64,000 bases of DNA from Candidatus Zixiibacteriota bacterium (lineage in GTDB: Bacteria > Desulfobacterota > Binatia > UBA9968): assembly GCA_035574315.1 (NCBI GenBank), contig DATLYW010000049.1:24101-88100 (forward strand). Reading direction: 5' to 3'. The position numbers and the translations under genes are program-made. The notes under the pieces were generated by a model, which saw only the letters and a program-made list of their open reading frames with translations, searched no databases and was not told where the DNA came from. Positions 42,721 through 50,047 of the stretch are shown here, piece after piece. The number at the start of each line of letters is the position of its first letter. Within the stretch, counting starts at the first letter, position 1.

Positions 42721-43584
42721 TCAGAGACCGAGATTGCGGCAGATCGCTTTCACGGAACGGGACTTGTTGAGCGAGTAGAAATGGATTCCCGGAATCCCGA
42801 AGCGGAGCAGCCCCTCGCACTGCCGGGTCGCGTATTCGATCCCCAGGCGCACGCACGCTTCGTCGTCGTTCTCGACCTTCGCCAGCGCGGCCTCGAGCGC
42901 GGGCGGGATCTTGGCGCGGCAGAGCGCGGTGAAGCGGCGCACCTGAGGAACCGACAGGATCGGCAGGATCCCCGGCACGATCGGCACCCGGACCCCCATC
43001 TCTCTCAGATCCTCGACGAAGCGGTAGTAATCGTCGTTGTCGAAAAAGAGCTGCGTGATCACCACCGACGCCCCCGCCTCCACCTTCTCCTTCAGGTAAC
43101 GCAGGTCGGAAGCCCGGTCCTTCGCCCGGGGATGCACCTCGGGAAAACCGGCCACGGCGATACAGAAGCCGCCGATCGCCACCGCCTCGCGCACCAGCTC
43201 GATCGCGTGATGGAACCCGTCGGGGTGAGGCTGCCAATCCACCAGCCCCTGCGGCGGATCGCCGCCGAGCGCGAGCACGTTCTCGATTCCCTTCTCCTTG
43301 AGCTGGTAGAGCACCCCCCTCGCCTCCGCCTTGGACTGGCCGACGACCGTCAGATGGCACATCGTCTCCAGGCCGCAGAGCCGATGGATGCGGTCGACCA
43401 GGTCCACCGTCTTCTCGCGCGTGCTTCCCCCGGCTCCGTAGGTGACCGAGCAGAAGGCCGGCTTGAGCGACTTCAGCTCCTCGATCTCGCCGAAGAGGTT
43501 TTCTTCGCCTTTTTCCGTTTTCGGAGGAAAGAACTCGATCGAGACCGTTAGCGGCCGCTGGGCGTAGAGGTCAGCAATTCTCAC
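42721..43584 (-). CDS. metF: Methylenetetrahydrofolate reductase
   Basis: MetF reduces 5,10-methylene-THF to 5-methyl-THF for methionine synthesis. The 287-residue FAD-binding TIM barrel shows SIEFFPPKTEKGEENL, FCSVTYGAGGST, LALGGDPP and ITQLFFDNDDYYRF, with the usual length of the bacterial enzyme. The start is GTG with AAGGA nine bases before it. It has a 96-base upstream gap with a palindrome (43627-43652). Confidence 0.95.
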   Translation of the reverse strand: MRIADLYAQRPLTVSIEFFPPKTEKGEENLFGEIEELKSLKPAFCSVTYGAGGSTREKTVDLVDRIHRLCGLETMCHLTVVGQSKAEARGVLYQLKEKGIENVLALGGDPPQGLVDWQPHPDGFHHAIELVREAVAIGGFCIAVAGFPEVHPRAKDRASDLRYLKEKVEAGASVVITQLFFDNDDYYRFVEDLREMGVRVPIVPGILPILSVPQVRRFTALCRAKIPPALEAALAKVENDDEACVRLGIEYATRQCEGLLRFGIPGIHFYSLNKSRSVKAICRNLGL

Positions 43585-43626
43585 GCAGAAGATCCTTGGG
43601 GGCGCCCTTGCCCAGGCGCTGTGTCG

Positions 43627-43652
43627 TAACGCTGTCTAATAGCACAACGTTA
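43627..43652 (-). promoter_or_regulatory. Operator-like palindrome in the metF upstream region
   Basis: TAACGCTGT (43627-43635) and ACAACGTTA (43644-43652) are inverted with one mismatch in nine and an eight-base spacer. The spacer contains TATTAG on the minus strand, a possible -10, with TTGTGC 18 bases upstream of it. A repressor bound here would cover the promoter. The regulator is unknown; it does not match the MetJ box. Confidence 0.4.
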
Positions 43653-43680
43653 TGCTCCCGCACAATCCGGAAACGAAAGG

Positions 43681-44106
43681 TCACGACGGACCGGCGCCCG
43701 CTTTGCGAGCCCGCTCGCGGGCCGCGACCGGGTCGCAACCGGAGTCCGCGTCCGAGGTGATCAGCGGGCGCAGCCGATCGGTGTGATCGAGCCAGAGCCG
43801 GCGGATCGGTTCGGGAACTCCGTAAAGCTCGAGGGTCTCCGCCAGGATCCGGCGGCGGCGCGCGAAGTGGCCGCCCATGATGGGGTGGCGGGCGTGGGCG
43901 ACGTCGAGCGGCCGTCCGGTGTAGGGTACGTCCGCGCCGAGCAGGCCCGCGGCGAGCTGGTATTCGAGCTCCTTGAGGCGGGCCTTGTCGACCCCGCGGA
44001 AAAAAAACCCGATCATCCGGTCGGCGAACACGCGGTCGATGAACGTATCGATGATCTTTCTCAGACCGGCTTCGCCGCCGAGCTGTTCGAAGGGCGCTTT
44101 TTCCAC
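43681..44106 (-). CDS. Truncated hemoglobin (group I-like)
   Basis: From the GTG at 44106 the product has 141 residues: FEQLGGEAGLRKIIDTFIDRVF at the N-terminus, then LGADVPYTGRPLDVAHARHPI and FARRRRILAETLELYGVP. This is the two-over-two globin pattern with a likely proximal His in the AHARHPI segment. The frame continues upstream to 44205 but there it overlaps the DUF59 gene. It could bind O2 or NO. It ends the suf operon, suggesting protection or sensing near Fe-S assembly, but this is inference. Confidence 0.8.
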   Translation of the reverse strand: MEKAPFEQLGGEAGLRKIIDTFIDRVFADRMIGFFFRGVDKARLKELEYQLAAGLLGADVPYTGRPLDVAHARHPIMGGHFARRRRILAETLELYGVPEPIRRLWLDHTDRLRPLITSDADSGCDPVAARERARKAGAGPS

Positions 44107-44138
44107 GGATGGTGCCGGCTCTGCCGAATCGCGCTGCG

Positions 44139-44459
44139 CTAGAGCATCCCGAGCTGGAGCTTGGCGGCCTCCGACATCCGGCTCGGATCCCAGGGCGGGT
44201 CCCACACCAGCTCGATCGCGACGTCGCTCACGCCGGGGATATTCCTGATCTTGCCCTCGACCTCGGCCGGGAGCGACTGGACGGCGGGACAGTGGGGCGA
44301 GGTCAGAGTCATCCGGATGCGAACCACCGCCTGCTCGTCGACGTTCACGTCGTAGACCAGCCCCAGGTCGTAAATGTTGACGGGAATCTCCGGGTCGAAG
44401 CAGGTGCGGAGCGCTTCCAGCACCTGCGCTTCAAGAACGGTGTCCTGCAGGGCGCTCAT
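44139..44459 (-). CDS. DUF59/MIP18-family Fe-S assembly protein (SufT C-domain paralogue)
   Basis: The 106-residue product has CFDPEIPVNIYDLGLVYDV, TLTSPHCPAVQSL and IPGVSDVAIELVWDPPWDP. This is the MIP18/PaaD-like domain implicated in Fe-S protein maturation. It closely matches the C-terminal half of the adjacent SufT (CFDPEIPVNIVDLGLIYRC, WDPPWNQ, final LG motif), so the two are tandem paralogues. It follows sufT after 19 bases. Confidence 0.9.
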   Translation of the reverse strand: MSALQDTVLEAQVLEALRTCFDPEIPVNIYDLGLVYDVNVDEQAVVRIRMTLTSPHCPAVQSLPAEVEGKIRNIPGVSDVAIELVWDPPWDPSRMSEAAKLQLGML

Positions 44460-44478
44460 CGTTCGCCTCGAGAAACTC

Positions 44479-45033
44479 CTAAACGATGCCGAGCTGCTGC
44501 CGCGCGGAAGGCGAGATCATGCTCTGATTCCAGGGCGGATCCCAGACCAGCTCGACGTCGACCTCCGCCACCCCGGGAATCCGGGAGAGCTTGCTCTCGA
44601 TATCCTGCTTGAGAAACTGGCCCATGCCGCAGCCGCGCGCGGTCAAAGTGAACCGCACCTCCACCCGGCAGCCCTCCGGGCCGGGGGCCACCGAGCAGCG
44701 GTAGATCAGGCCGAGGTCGACGATGTTCACCGGGATTTCCGGATCGAAGCACGAGCGCAGCTGCTCCCAGACCCGCTTCTCGACGGTCGCCGCGTCCCGC
44801 CTCTCTTCGTCGCCTTCCCGCCACGACTGCGCCGGCGGCTCCAGGCCGATCGCGTCCGCGTCCCGCCCGTCGATACGGACCATGTAACCGCGATCCGTCA
44901 TGACGGTGAAGCCGGTGCCGAGCGATTGGGTGAGCCACGCCGAGCTCCCGGCGCGGAGCGTTATCCGTTCTCCGCTCGGAATCATCACCGCCTCGCAATC
45001 CCTTCTGAGGGTCAGGGGTCGTTCGCTTTTCAT
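44479..45033 (-). CDS. sufT: Fe-S cluster maturation protein SufT
   Basis: The 184-residue protein has a SufT-specific N-terminal region (LRRDCEAVMIPSGERITLRAG, with TQSLGTGFTVMTDRGYMVRI) and a C-terminal DUF59 domain (about 85-184) with CFDPEIPVNIVDLGLIY, TLTARGCGMGQFL and DVELVWDPPW. SufT assists Fe-S protein maturation in several bacteria. It sits 21 bases after sufU. Confidence 0.92.
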   Translation of the reverse strand: MKSERPLTLRRDCEAVMIPSGERITLRAGSSAWLTQSLGTGFTVMTDRGYMVRIDGRDADAIGLEPPAQSWREGDEERRDAATVEKRVWEQLRSCFDPEIPVNIVDLGLIYRCSVAPGPEGCRVEVRFTLTARGCGMGQFLKQDIESKLSRIPGVAEVDVELVWDPPWNQSMISPSARQQLGIV

Positions 45034-45054
45034 AAAACCCTTGCCCCGCCGGCC

Positions 45055-45501
45055 CTACTCCGTCGTCACCGGCTCCTTGGCGCCCTTGAGCGCCGCGTTG
45101 GCCGTATGCCAGGCCAGAGTAGCACATTTCACGCGCGTCGGGAATTTTGCCACGCCGGCGAGAATCCTGAGCTTCCCGACCGCGGCTTCCTCCCCTGTGC
45201 TCTGCCCGGTGAGCATGCGGTGCACGCTGTGGAACAGCTCTTCCGCCTCCTTCTCCGTCTTGCCCTTCAGCGCCGCCGTCATCATAGAAGCCGATGCCTT
45301 GGAAATCGCGCACCCCGAGCCCTGAAAGCTGATGTCCGCGATCACTCCGTCCACCAGCTGCAGGTAGACGGTGACGTGATCCCCGCACAGCGGGTTGTAG
45401 CCCTCGGATTTCCGGTTGGCGTTCGTCATCGGCCGGAAGTTCCTCGGGCTCTTGTTGTGGTCCAGGATCACCTCCTGGTACAGCTCGTCCAGATCCGACA
45501 T
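45055..45501 (-). CDS. sufU: SufU-type Fe-S scaffold / sulfur acceptor
   Basis: The 148-residue IscU-like protein shows LYQEVILDHNKSPRNFRPM, NPLCGDHVTVYL, FQGSGCAISKASASMM and RVKCATLAWHTANAAL. The insertion before the last Cys and three conserved Cys plus the Asp after the first Cys fit SufU, which takes sulfur from SufS through zinc-dependent exchange. The ATG shares a base with the sufS stop (TGATG). Confidence 0.93.
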   Translation of the reverse strand: MSDLDELYQEVILDHNKSPRNFRPMTNANRKSEGYNPLCGDHVTVYLQLVDGVIADISFQGSGCAISKASASMMTAALKGKTEKEAEELFHSVHRMLTGQSTGEEAAVGKLRILAGVAKFPTRVKCATLAWHTANAALKGAKEPVTTE

Positions 45502-46748
45502 CAGCCGAACACCTTGAGAACCCGGTGGAGCCCTCGCACCAGCGAGTCGACCTCCTCGCGGGTGTTGTAAAACGCGAAGGATGCGCGGGTGGTCGCCGGG
45601 ACGCCGAAGCGCTGCATCACCGGCATCGCGCAGTGATGCCCGGCGCGCACCGCCACGCCCTCCTGGTCGAGGATGGTGCCCACGTCGTGAGCGTGGATGT
45701 CGTCGAAAACAAACGACACCACCCCGGCCTTCTCCCTGGCCGTCCCGATGATCCGCAGGCCGGGAACCGACGACAGGGCTTCGGTCGCATAGCGCAACAG
45801 CTCGCGCTCGTGCGCCTCGACCGCGGTCCAGTCGAGAGCCTCGAGATAGTCCACCGCCGCCCCCAGTCCGATGCCGCCCGCGATATGGGGCGTTCCGGCC
45901 TCGAACTTGTACGGCAGGACATTGTAATGGGTCTTTTCGAACGTCACCAGGCTGATCATGTCGCCGCCGCCCTGGTACGGCGGCATCGCTTCGAGAAGCT
46001 CGGCGCGGCCGTAGAGCACGCCGATGCCCGTCGGGCCGAACATCTTGTGTCCGGAAAACGCATAGAAGTCGCAGCCGATCTCACGGACGTCGACCTTGAG
46101 GTGCGGTACCGCCTGCGCGCCGTCGACCAGGACCGGCGCGCCCCGCGCGTGGGCCAACCGGACGACCTCCTTCACCGGCACGACGCTCCCCAGCGCGTTC
46201 GAAACGTGCGTGACGGCCACGAGCTTGGTGCGCTCGTTCAACAGCCGCTCGAATTCCTCGAGCACCAGCTCGCCGTCGTGGTTGATCGGAATGACGCGCA
46301 GGCGGGCTCCCACCTGCGCGCAGACCATCTGCCACGGCACGATGTTCGAGTGGTGCTCCATGGCCGAGACGACGATCTCGTCGCCCTCCTTCAGAAACGT
46401 CCGGGCATAGCTCTGCGCCACCAGGTTGATCGCCTCGGTGCCGCCGCGGACGAAGATGATCTCGTGCGCCGCGCCGGCGTTGATGAAGCGTCGGAGCTTC
46501 TCCCGGCTGGCTTCGTAGGCGTCGGTCGCCTGGGCGCTGAGGTAGTGGACCCCGCGGTGGACGTTGGCGTTCTCCAGACTGTAGTAACGCGTGATCGTGT
46601 CGATCACCGAGCGCGGCTTCTGGCTCGTCGCGCCGTTGTCCAGGTAGACCAGCGGTTTGCCGCGCACCATGCGGTGCAGCACGGGGAAATCCTCGCGAAC
46701 GCGATAAACGTCGAAAGCGGCCGCGGCTCTTTTGGGAAGCGCTTCCAT
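45501..46748 (-). CDS. sufS: SufS-type cysteine desulfurase
   Basis: SufS removes sulfur from cysteine with PLP and passes it to SufU. The 415-residue group II enzyme shows LVYLDNGATSQKPRSVID, EHHSNIVPWQ, the PLP Lys in FSGHKMFGPTGIG (about residue 235) and the active-site Cys in RAGHHCAMPVMQRFG. The ATG at 46748 lies eight bases after sufD; longer open sequence upstream overlaps sufD and is not coding. Confidence 0.94.
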   Translation of the reverse strand: MEALPKRAAAAFDVYRVREDFPVLHRMVRGKPLVYLDNGATSQKPRSVIDTITRYYSLENANVHRGVHYLSAQATDAYEASREKLRRFINAGAAHEIIFVRGGTEAINLVAQSYARTFLKEGDEIVVSAMEHHSNIVPWQMVCAQVGARLRVIPINHDGELVLEEFERLLNERTKLVAVTHVSNALGSVVPVKEVVRLAHARGAPVLVDGAQAVPHLKVDVREIGCDFYAFSGHKMFGPTGIGVLYGRAELLEAMPPYQGGGDMISLVTFEKTHYNVLPYKFEAGTPHIAGGIGLGAAVDYLEALDWTAVEAHERELLRYATEALSSVPGLRIIGTAREKAGVVSFVFDDIHAHDVGTILDQEGVAVRAGHHCAMPVMQRFGVPATTRASFAFYNTREEVDSLVRGLHRVLKVFG

Positions 46749-46756
46749 CGGAATCT

Positions 46757-48109
46757 TCAACCGTCCGTCACGGTAAATTTGCCCAGCACGTACTCGTCCA
46801 GCCCGGCCCGCATCGGCGGGATGCGGATCCGGTTCACCACCTCGCTCGCGAAGGCGTAGCTCAGCAGGCTTCGGGCGCCGGCGAGATCCAGTCCGCGCGA
46901 GCGAAGGTAGAAGAGCGCATCGCGGTCGAGCTGGCCGATGGTCGAGCCGTGGCTGCACTTGACGTCGTCGGCGTAGATCTCGAGCTGGGGCTTCGTGTTG
47001 ACGCCGGCCCCGTCGGAGAGCAAGAGGTTGCGGTTGACCTGCCGGGCGTTGGACTTCTGCGCCCCCCTGTGCACCAGGATCTTCCCGTCGAAGACCGCGT
47101 GCCCGTTGCCCGCGAGAATACCCTTGTAGAGCTCGAAGCTCGTCGCGTGCGGCTTGAGGTGATCGATTCTCGTGTGGTTGTCGACATGCCGCGCGCCGTC
47201 CACGAGATAAAGCCCGTTGAGGACGCACTGCGCGCCCTCCCCGTCCAGCGCCACCCGCACGTCGTTACGCACCAGCGCTCCCCCGAGCGTGATGCCGTGC
47301 GCCGTCAGGCTGGCGCCCCGCCCCACCCGTGCGACGACCTCTCCCACATGCAGCCCGTTTGCGCCCTCGCGCTGCAGCCGGTAGTGATCGAGCACCGCCC
47401 CCGGCTCCTGCACGATCTCCGTGACGGGGTTGTCGAAGTAGGTCCCGGCCTCCAGGCCGATATAGCACTCCACGACCCGGGCGGAAGCTGCCTCGCCGCA
47501 CACCAGCAGGTTGCGCGGGTGCACCGCCGCCGGGCGCTCGCCGCCGCGGGAAACGAAGATCAGGTAGAGCGGCTCCTCCAGCACTGCGCCGCGCGGCACG
47601 TGAACGAACGCCCCGTCCTCGAAAAACGCGGCGTTCAGCGCCACGAAGCTGCGATCACGGTGGCCCGCGCAGCGACCGAGATGCGCGCGCACGATTTCGT
47701 GATCGTCCGCGATCGCCCGCGCCAGGCTGCCGGCTTCGACGCTTTGGGCGGCGCCGCGCAGGCTCGAAAGCTCTGCCGCAAGCCGCCCGTCGACGAACAC
47801 CAGGCGGCTGAAGGCCGGGTCGGCGAACGAGAGGCTGAAGATCTCCTTCGCCGGCGGGCTCCACGGCACGCCGTTGGCCCTCTCGAACGGGCGCGCGACG
47901 ATCGGCTCGATGCTGGTGAACCTCCACTCCTCGTCCTTTTGCGTCGGAAAGCCGAGCTGCGCGAAGGCCCGGATCGCCTCCTCGCGCAAGTCCTCGAGCC
48001 ACGAAGGGCCCCGCCCGATGCCGTTTTTGCGGTAGCGGGAAAAGACCGCGACGTAGTGCTCTTTCGTTCGGGTTGCAATCATCGGAAGCGCGTGCCCGGA
48101 GCGGCTCAC
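46757..48109 (-). CDS. sufD: Fe-S assembly protein SufD
   Basis: SufD is part of the SufBC2D scaffold. The 450-residue product has EEWRFTSIEPI near the N-terminus and a beta-helix core ending in HTRIDHLKPHATS, FDGKILVHRGAQKSNARQ and KCSHGSTIGQLDRDALFYL, the SufD pattern. The listed start is a GTG overlapping the sufC stop (GTGA); ATG at 48082 (MIATRTKEHY) is a plausible alternative. A SufB partner is not encoded in this operon. Confidence 0.92.
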   Translation of the reverse strand: MSRSGHALPMIATRTKEHYVAVFSRYRKNGIGRGPSWLEDLREEAIRAFAQLGFPTQKDEEWRFTSIEPIVARPFERANGVPWSPPAKEIFSLSFADPAFSRLVFVDGRLAAELSSLRGAAQSVEAGSLARAIADDHEIVRAHLGRCAGHRDRSFVALNAAFFEDGAFVHVPRGAVLEEPLYLIFVSRGGERPAAVHPRNLLVCGEAASARVVECYIGLEAGTYFDNPVTEIVQEPGAVLDHYRLQREGANGLHVGEVVARVGRGASLTAHGITLGGALVRNDVRVALDGEGAQCVLNGLYLVDGARHVDNHTRIDHLKPHATSFELYKGILAGNGHAVFDGKILVHRGAQKSNARQVNRNLLLSDGAGVNTKPQLEIYADDVKCSHGSTIGQLDRDALFYLRSRGLDLAGARSLLSYAFASEVVNRIRIPPMRAGLDEYVLGKFTVTDG

Positions 48110-48864
48110 TGCAGGGCGGCCGACTCGCTCTTCACCCAGTCGTAACCCTTGACCTCGAGCTCCAGGGCGAGATCCCTGGCGCCGGATTTCACGATCCGCC
48201 CGTCGTACAGGACGTGGACGTAGTCGGGAACGACGTAATTGAGCAGCCGCTGATAATGGGTGATCACGATCATCGCCCGCTCAGGGGAGCGCAACGCGTT
48301 GACGCCGGCGGCGACCACGCGCAGCGCGTCGATGTCGAGGCCGGAGTCGGTCTCGTCGAGGATCGCGAGGCTCGGATCGAGCACGGCCATCTGGAGCACT
48401 TCGTTGCGCTTCTTTTCGCCGCCGGAGAAACCCTCGTTGAGCGGTCGATTGATCAACGCCTCATCCATTTCCACGAGCCGCGCCTTTTCCTTGATCAGCG
48501 CGAGAAACTCCATGGCGTCCAGCTCTTCGAGGCCGCGATGTTTGCGCACCGCGTTCAGCGCGGCCTTGAGGAAATAGCTCGTGCTCACGCCGGGGATCTC
48601 CACCGGATACTGAAACGCGAGGAATACCCCTTCTCGCGCCCGTTCTTCCGGGGTCATCGCCAGGAGGTCTTTGCCGCGATAGACGACCTCGCCCTCGACG
48701 ACTTGATAGCTCTCCCTTCCCGCGAGAACGTGCGCCAGCGTGCTCTTGCCCGACCCGTTCGGCCCCATGATCGCATGGACCTCGCCCGCCCCGACCCGCA
48801 GGTCGATGCCGCGCAGGATCTCCTTCTCCTCCACCTTGACGCGTAGATTCTTGATCTCCAACAT
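48106..48864 (-). CDS. sufC: Fe-S assembly ATPase SufC
   Basis: SufC is the ABC-type ATPase of the SUF scaffold. The 252 residues begin MLEIKNLRVKVEEKEIL, with Walker A MGPNGSGKSTLAHVLAG, signature GFSGGEKKRNEVLQMAVL and Walker B LAILDETDSGLDIDA. The ATG at 48864 gives the family's normal N-terminus; an ATG at 48897 overlaps the iscR coding end. It lies 13 bases after iscR, the place where sufB is usually found. Confidence 0.95.
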   Translation of the reverse strand: MLEIKNLRVKVEEKEILRGIDLRVGAGEVHAIMGPNGSGKSTLAHVLAGRESYQVVEGEVVYRGKDLLAMTPEERAREGVFLAFQYPVEIPGVSTSYFLKAALNAVRKHRGLEELDAMEFLALIKEKARLVEMDEALINRPLNEGFSGGEKKRNEVLQMAVLDPSLAILDETDSGLDIDALRVVAAGVNALRSPERAMIVITHYQRLLNYVVPDYVHVLYDGRIVKSGARDLALELEVKGYDWVKSESAALQ

Positions 48865-48877
48865 TCGTCTGTGTGCG

Positions 48878-49330
48878 CTAACCGGCCGTCTGGACACGCG
48901 GCGGCGACAGGCGCCCCCGCAACCCCTGCTTGTCCGCGATGTCCCGAATCGCGATGCTGTCCAGGAACCTCGCCAGCACCGCTTGCGCCTGCTCCCAGAT
49001 CGACTTCTGCAGGCAGACCGGACAGTACGAGCAATAGCTCGCTCCTTTCTCCACGCACTCCATCAAGACCAGCGGCCGCTCGACGGTCTCGTAGATGTCC
49101 TTGATCGTGATCGAGTCCGCGGGCTTGGCCAGCGTGAACCCTCCTTTAGAGCCGACGTGCGACTGAACCAGCCCTCCCGCCACCAGATCCTTCATGATCT
49201 TGGAAAGATAGAACGGGGGAATGTCCTGGCTGCGCTCGATATCCGCGCGGCTCACGATCTTTCCTTCGGGCTGCCCGGCGAGATAGGACAGCGCGCGGAT
49301 CGCGTAGTCCACCCGCCGCCCGACGTTCAT
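48878..49330 (-). CDS. iscR: IscR/SufR-like Rrf2-family transcriptional regulator
   Basis: The 150-residue product begins MNVGRRVDYAIRALSYLA, with a winged helix (SRADIERSQDIPPFYLSKIM, GSKGGFTLAKPAD). The Cys-rich region CVEKGASYCSYCPVCLQ has four Cys (C-x7-C-x2-C-x2-C) suited to an Fe-S cluster. It probably senses Fe-S status and represses this operon through the palindrome at 49384-49396. The ATG at 49330 starts the conserved domain; ATGs at 49366 and 49438 are in frame, but the first gives an extra basic stretch and the second lies upstream of the promoter. Confidence 0.9.
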   Translation of the reverse strand: MNVGRRVDYAIRALSYLAGQPEGKIVSRADIERSQDIPPFYLSKIMKDLVAGGLVQSHVGSKGGFTLAKPADSITIKDIYETVERPLVLMECVEKGASYCSYCPVCLQKSIWEQAQAVLARFLDSIAIRDIADKQGLRGRLSPPRVQTAG

Positions 49331-49377
49331 CAACGAGCTTCTCTCCGTGGTTCGGGAGCGCCTCATGGCTGAATTGA

Positions 49378-49407
49378 AATATAGACTCCTTAGGTCTCCA
49401 TTGTCAA
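49378..49407 (-). promoter_or_regulatory. Strong promoter of the iscR-suf operon
   Basis: The minus strand has a perfect -35 TTGACA (49402-49407), an 18-base spacer and TATATT (49378-49383). This is the best sigma70-type promoter seen in the window. Transcription would begin near 49371, leaving a leader of about 41 bases before the iscR ATG at 49330. Confidence 0.75.
49384..49396 (-). promoter_or_regulatory. IscR-like operator between -35 and -10
   Basis: GACCTAAGGAGTC (minus strand) is a 13-base imperfect palindrome lying wholly in the promoter spacer. It resembles the core of E. coli type 1 IscR sites (GACT-RWWW-YAGTC) in spacing and in the outer GAC/GTC. Binding there would block RNA polymerase, giving autoregulation of iscR and the suf genes. 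Confidence 0.6.
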
Positions 49408-49468
49408 GGCAACCGGGCTCACAGCTCCGCCCTTCCACCGTCTGCGGCCCTGTGCTAAGAGAAAATCC

Positions 49469-50002
49469 ATGTCGATCCTGAAGGTTTCACGGCTCGGACA
49501 TCCCGTGCTGCGCCGCCCCGCGGACCGTGTCGAGAGGGAGGAGCTCGAAAGCGCCGCCGTCCAGAAGCTCATCGACGACATGATCGAGACGATGCGGGAA
49601 TACGACGGCGTCGGCCTTGCGGCCAACCAGGTCCACGAGTCGAAGCGGATCGCGGTGCTCGAGGTGGCGGAAAACCCCCGCTACCCGAACAAGCCCGCCG
49701 TGCCGCTGACGGTGCTGGTCAATCCGGTCATCGCTCCGGCGGGCGAGGATCTCGAGGAGGACTGGGAGGGCTGCCTCAGCATCCCCGATCTGCGGGGCAA
49801 GGTGCCGCGCTACCGCGCGGTCCGGGTCGAGGCCTGGGACCGCCGGGGAGACGATCTGCGCTTCACCGCCACCGGCTTTCACGCGCGCATCATCCAGCAC
49901 GAGTGCGACCACTTGAACGGCAGGGTCTATCTCGACCGCATGCGCGATTTCACCACGCTCACCTTCCTTCAAGAGCTGGCTCGCTACTGGGCCGGCCGGT
50001 AA
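49469..50002 (+). CDS. def: Peptide deformylase
   Basis: Def removes the formyl group from nascent proteins. The 177-residue metalloenzyme has motif 1 GVGLAANQV, motif 2 EGCLSIPDL and motif 3 QHECDHLNG (HExxH). The sequence VLVNPVI and the C-terminal RYWAGR tail are as expected. It is divergent from iscR; no fmt gene follows, unlike the common def-fmt pair. Confidence 0.95.
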   Translation: MSILKVSRLGHPVLRRPADRVEREELESAAVQKLIDDMIETMREYDGVGLAANQVHESKRIAVLEVAENPRYPNKPAVPLTVLVNPVIAPAGEDLEEDWEGCLSIPDLRGKVPRYRAVRVEAWDRRGDDLRFTATGFHARIIQHECDHLNGRVYLDRMRDFTTLTFLQELARYWAGR

Positions 50003-50012
50003 GCCCGCCGCA

Positions 50013-50041
50013 TTGTCTTTGCTCCGGTGAAAGGCTAGATT
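50013..50041 (+). promoter_or_regulatory. Candidate promoter of cofH, possibly giving a leaderless mRNA
   Basis: TTGTCT (50013-50018), a 17-base spacer and TAGATT (50036-50041) stand just before the cofH ATG at 50048. Both boxes match 4/6. The expected start would fall at the ATG itself, and no ribosome site lies before it. Confidence 0.35.
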
Positions 50042-50047
50042 CCCCGC

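Noticed and set aside
40936..43551. An 871-codon plus-strand frame across lolC, lysS and metF
   Set aside because: It spans three certain minus-strand genes and two intergenic gaps, and its composition is that of antisense sequence.
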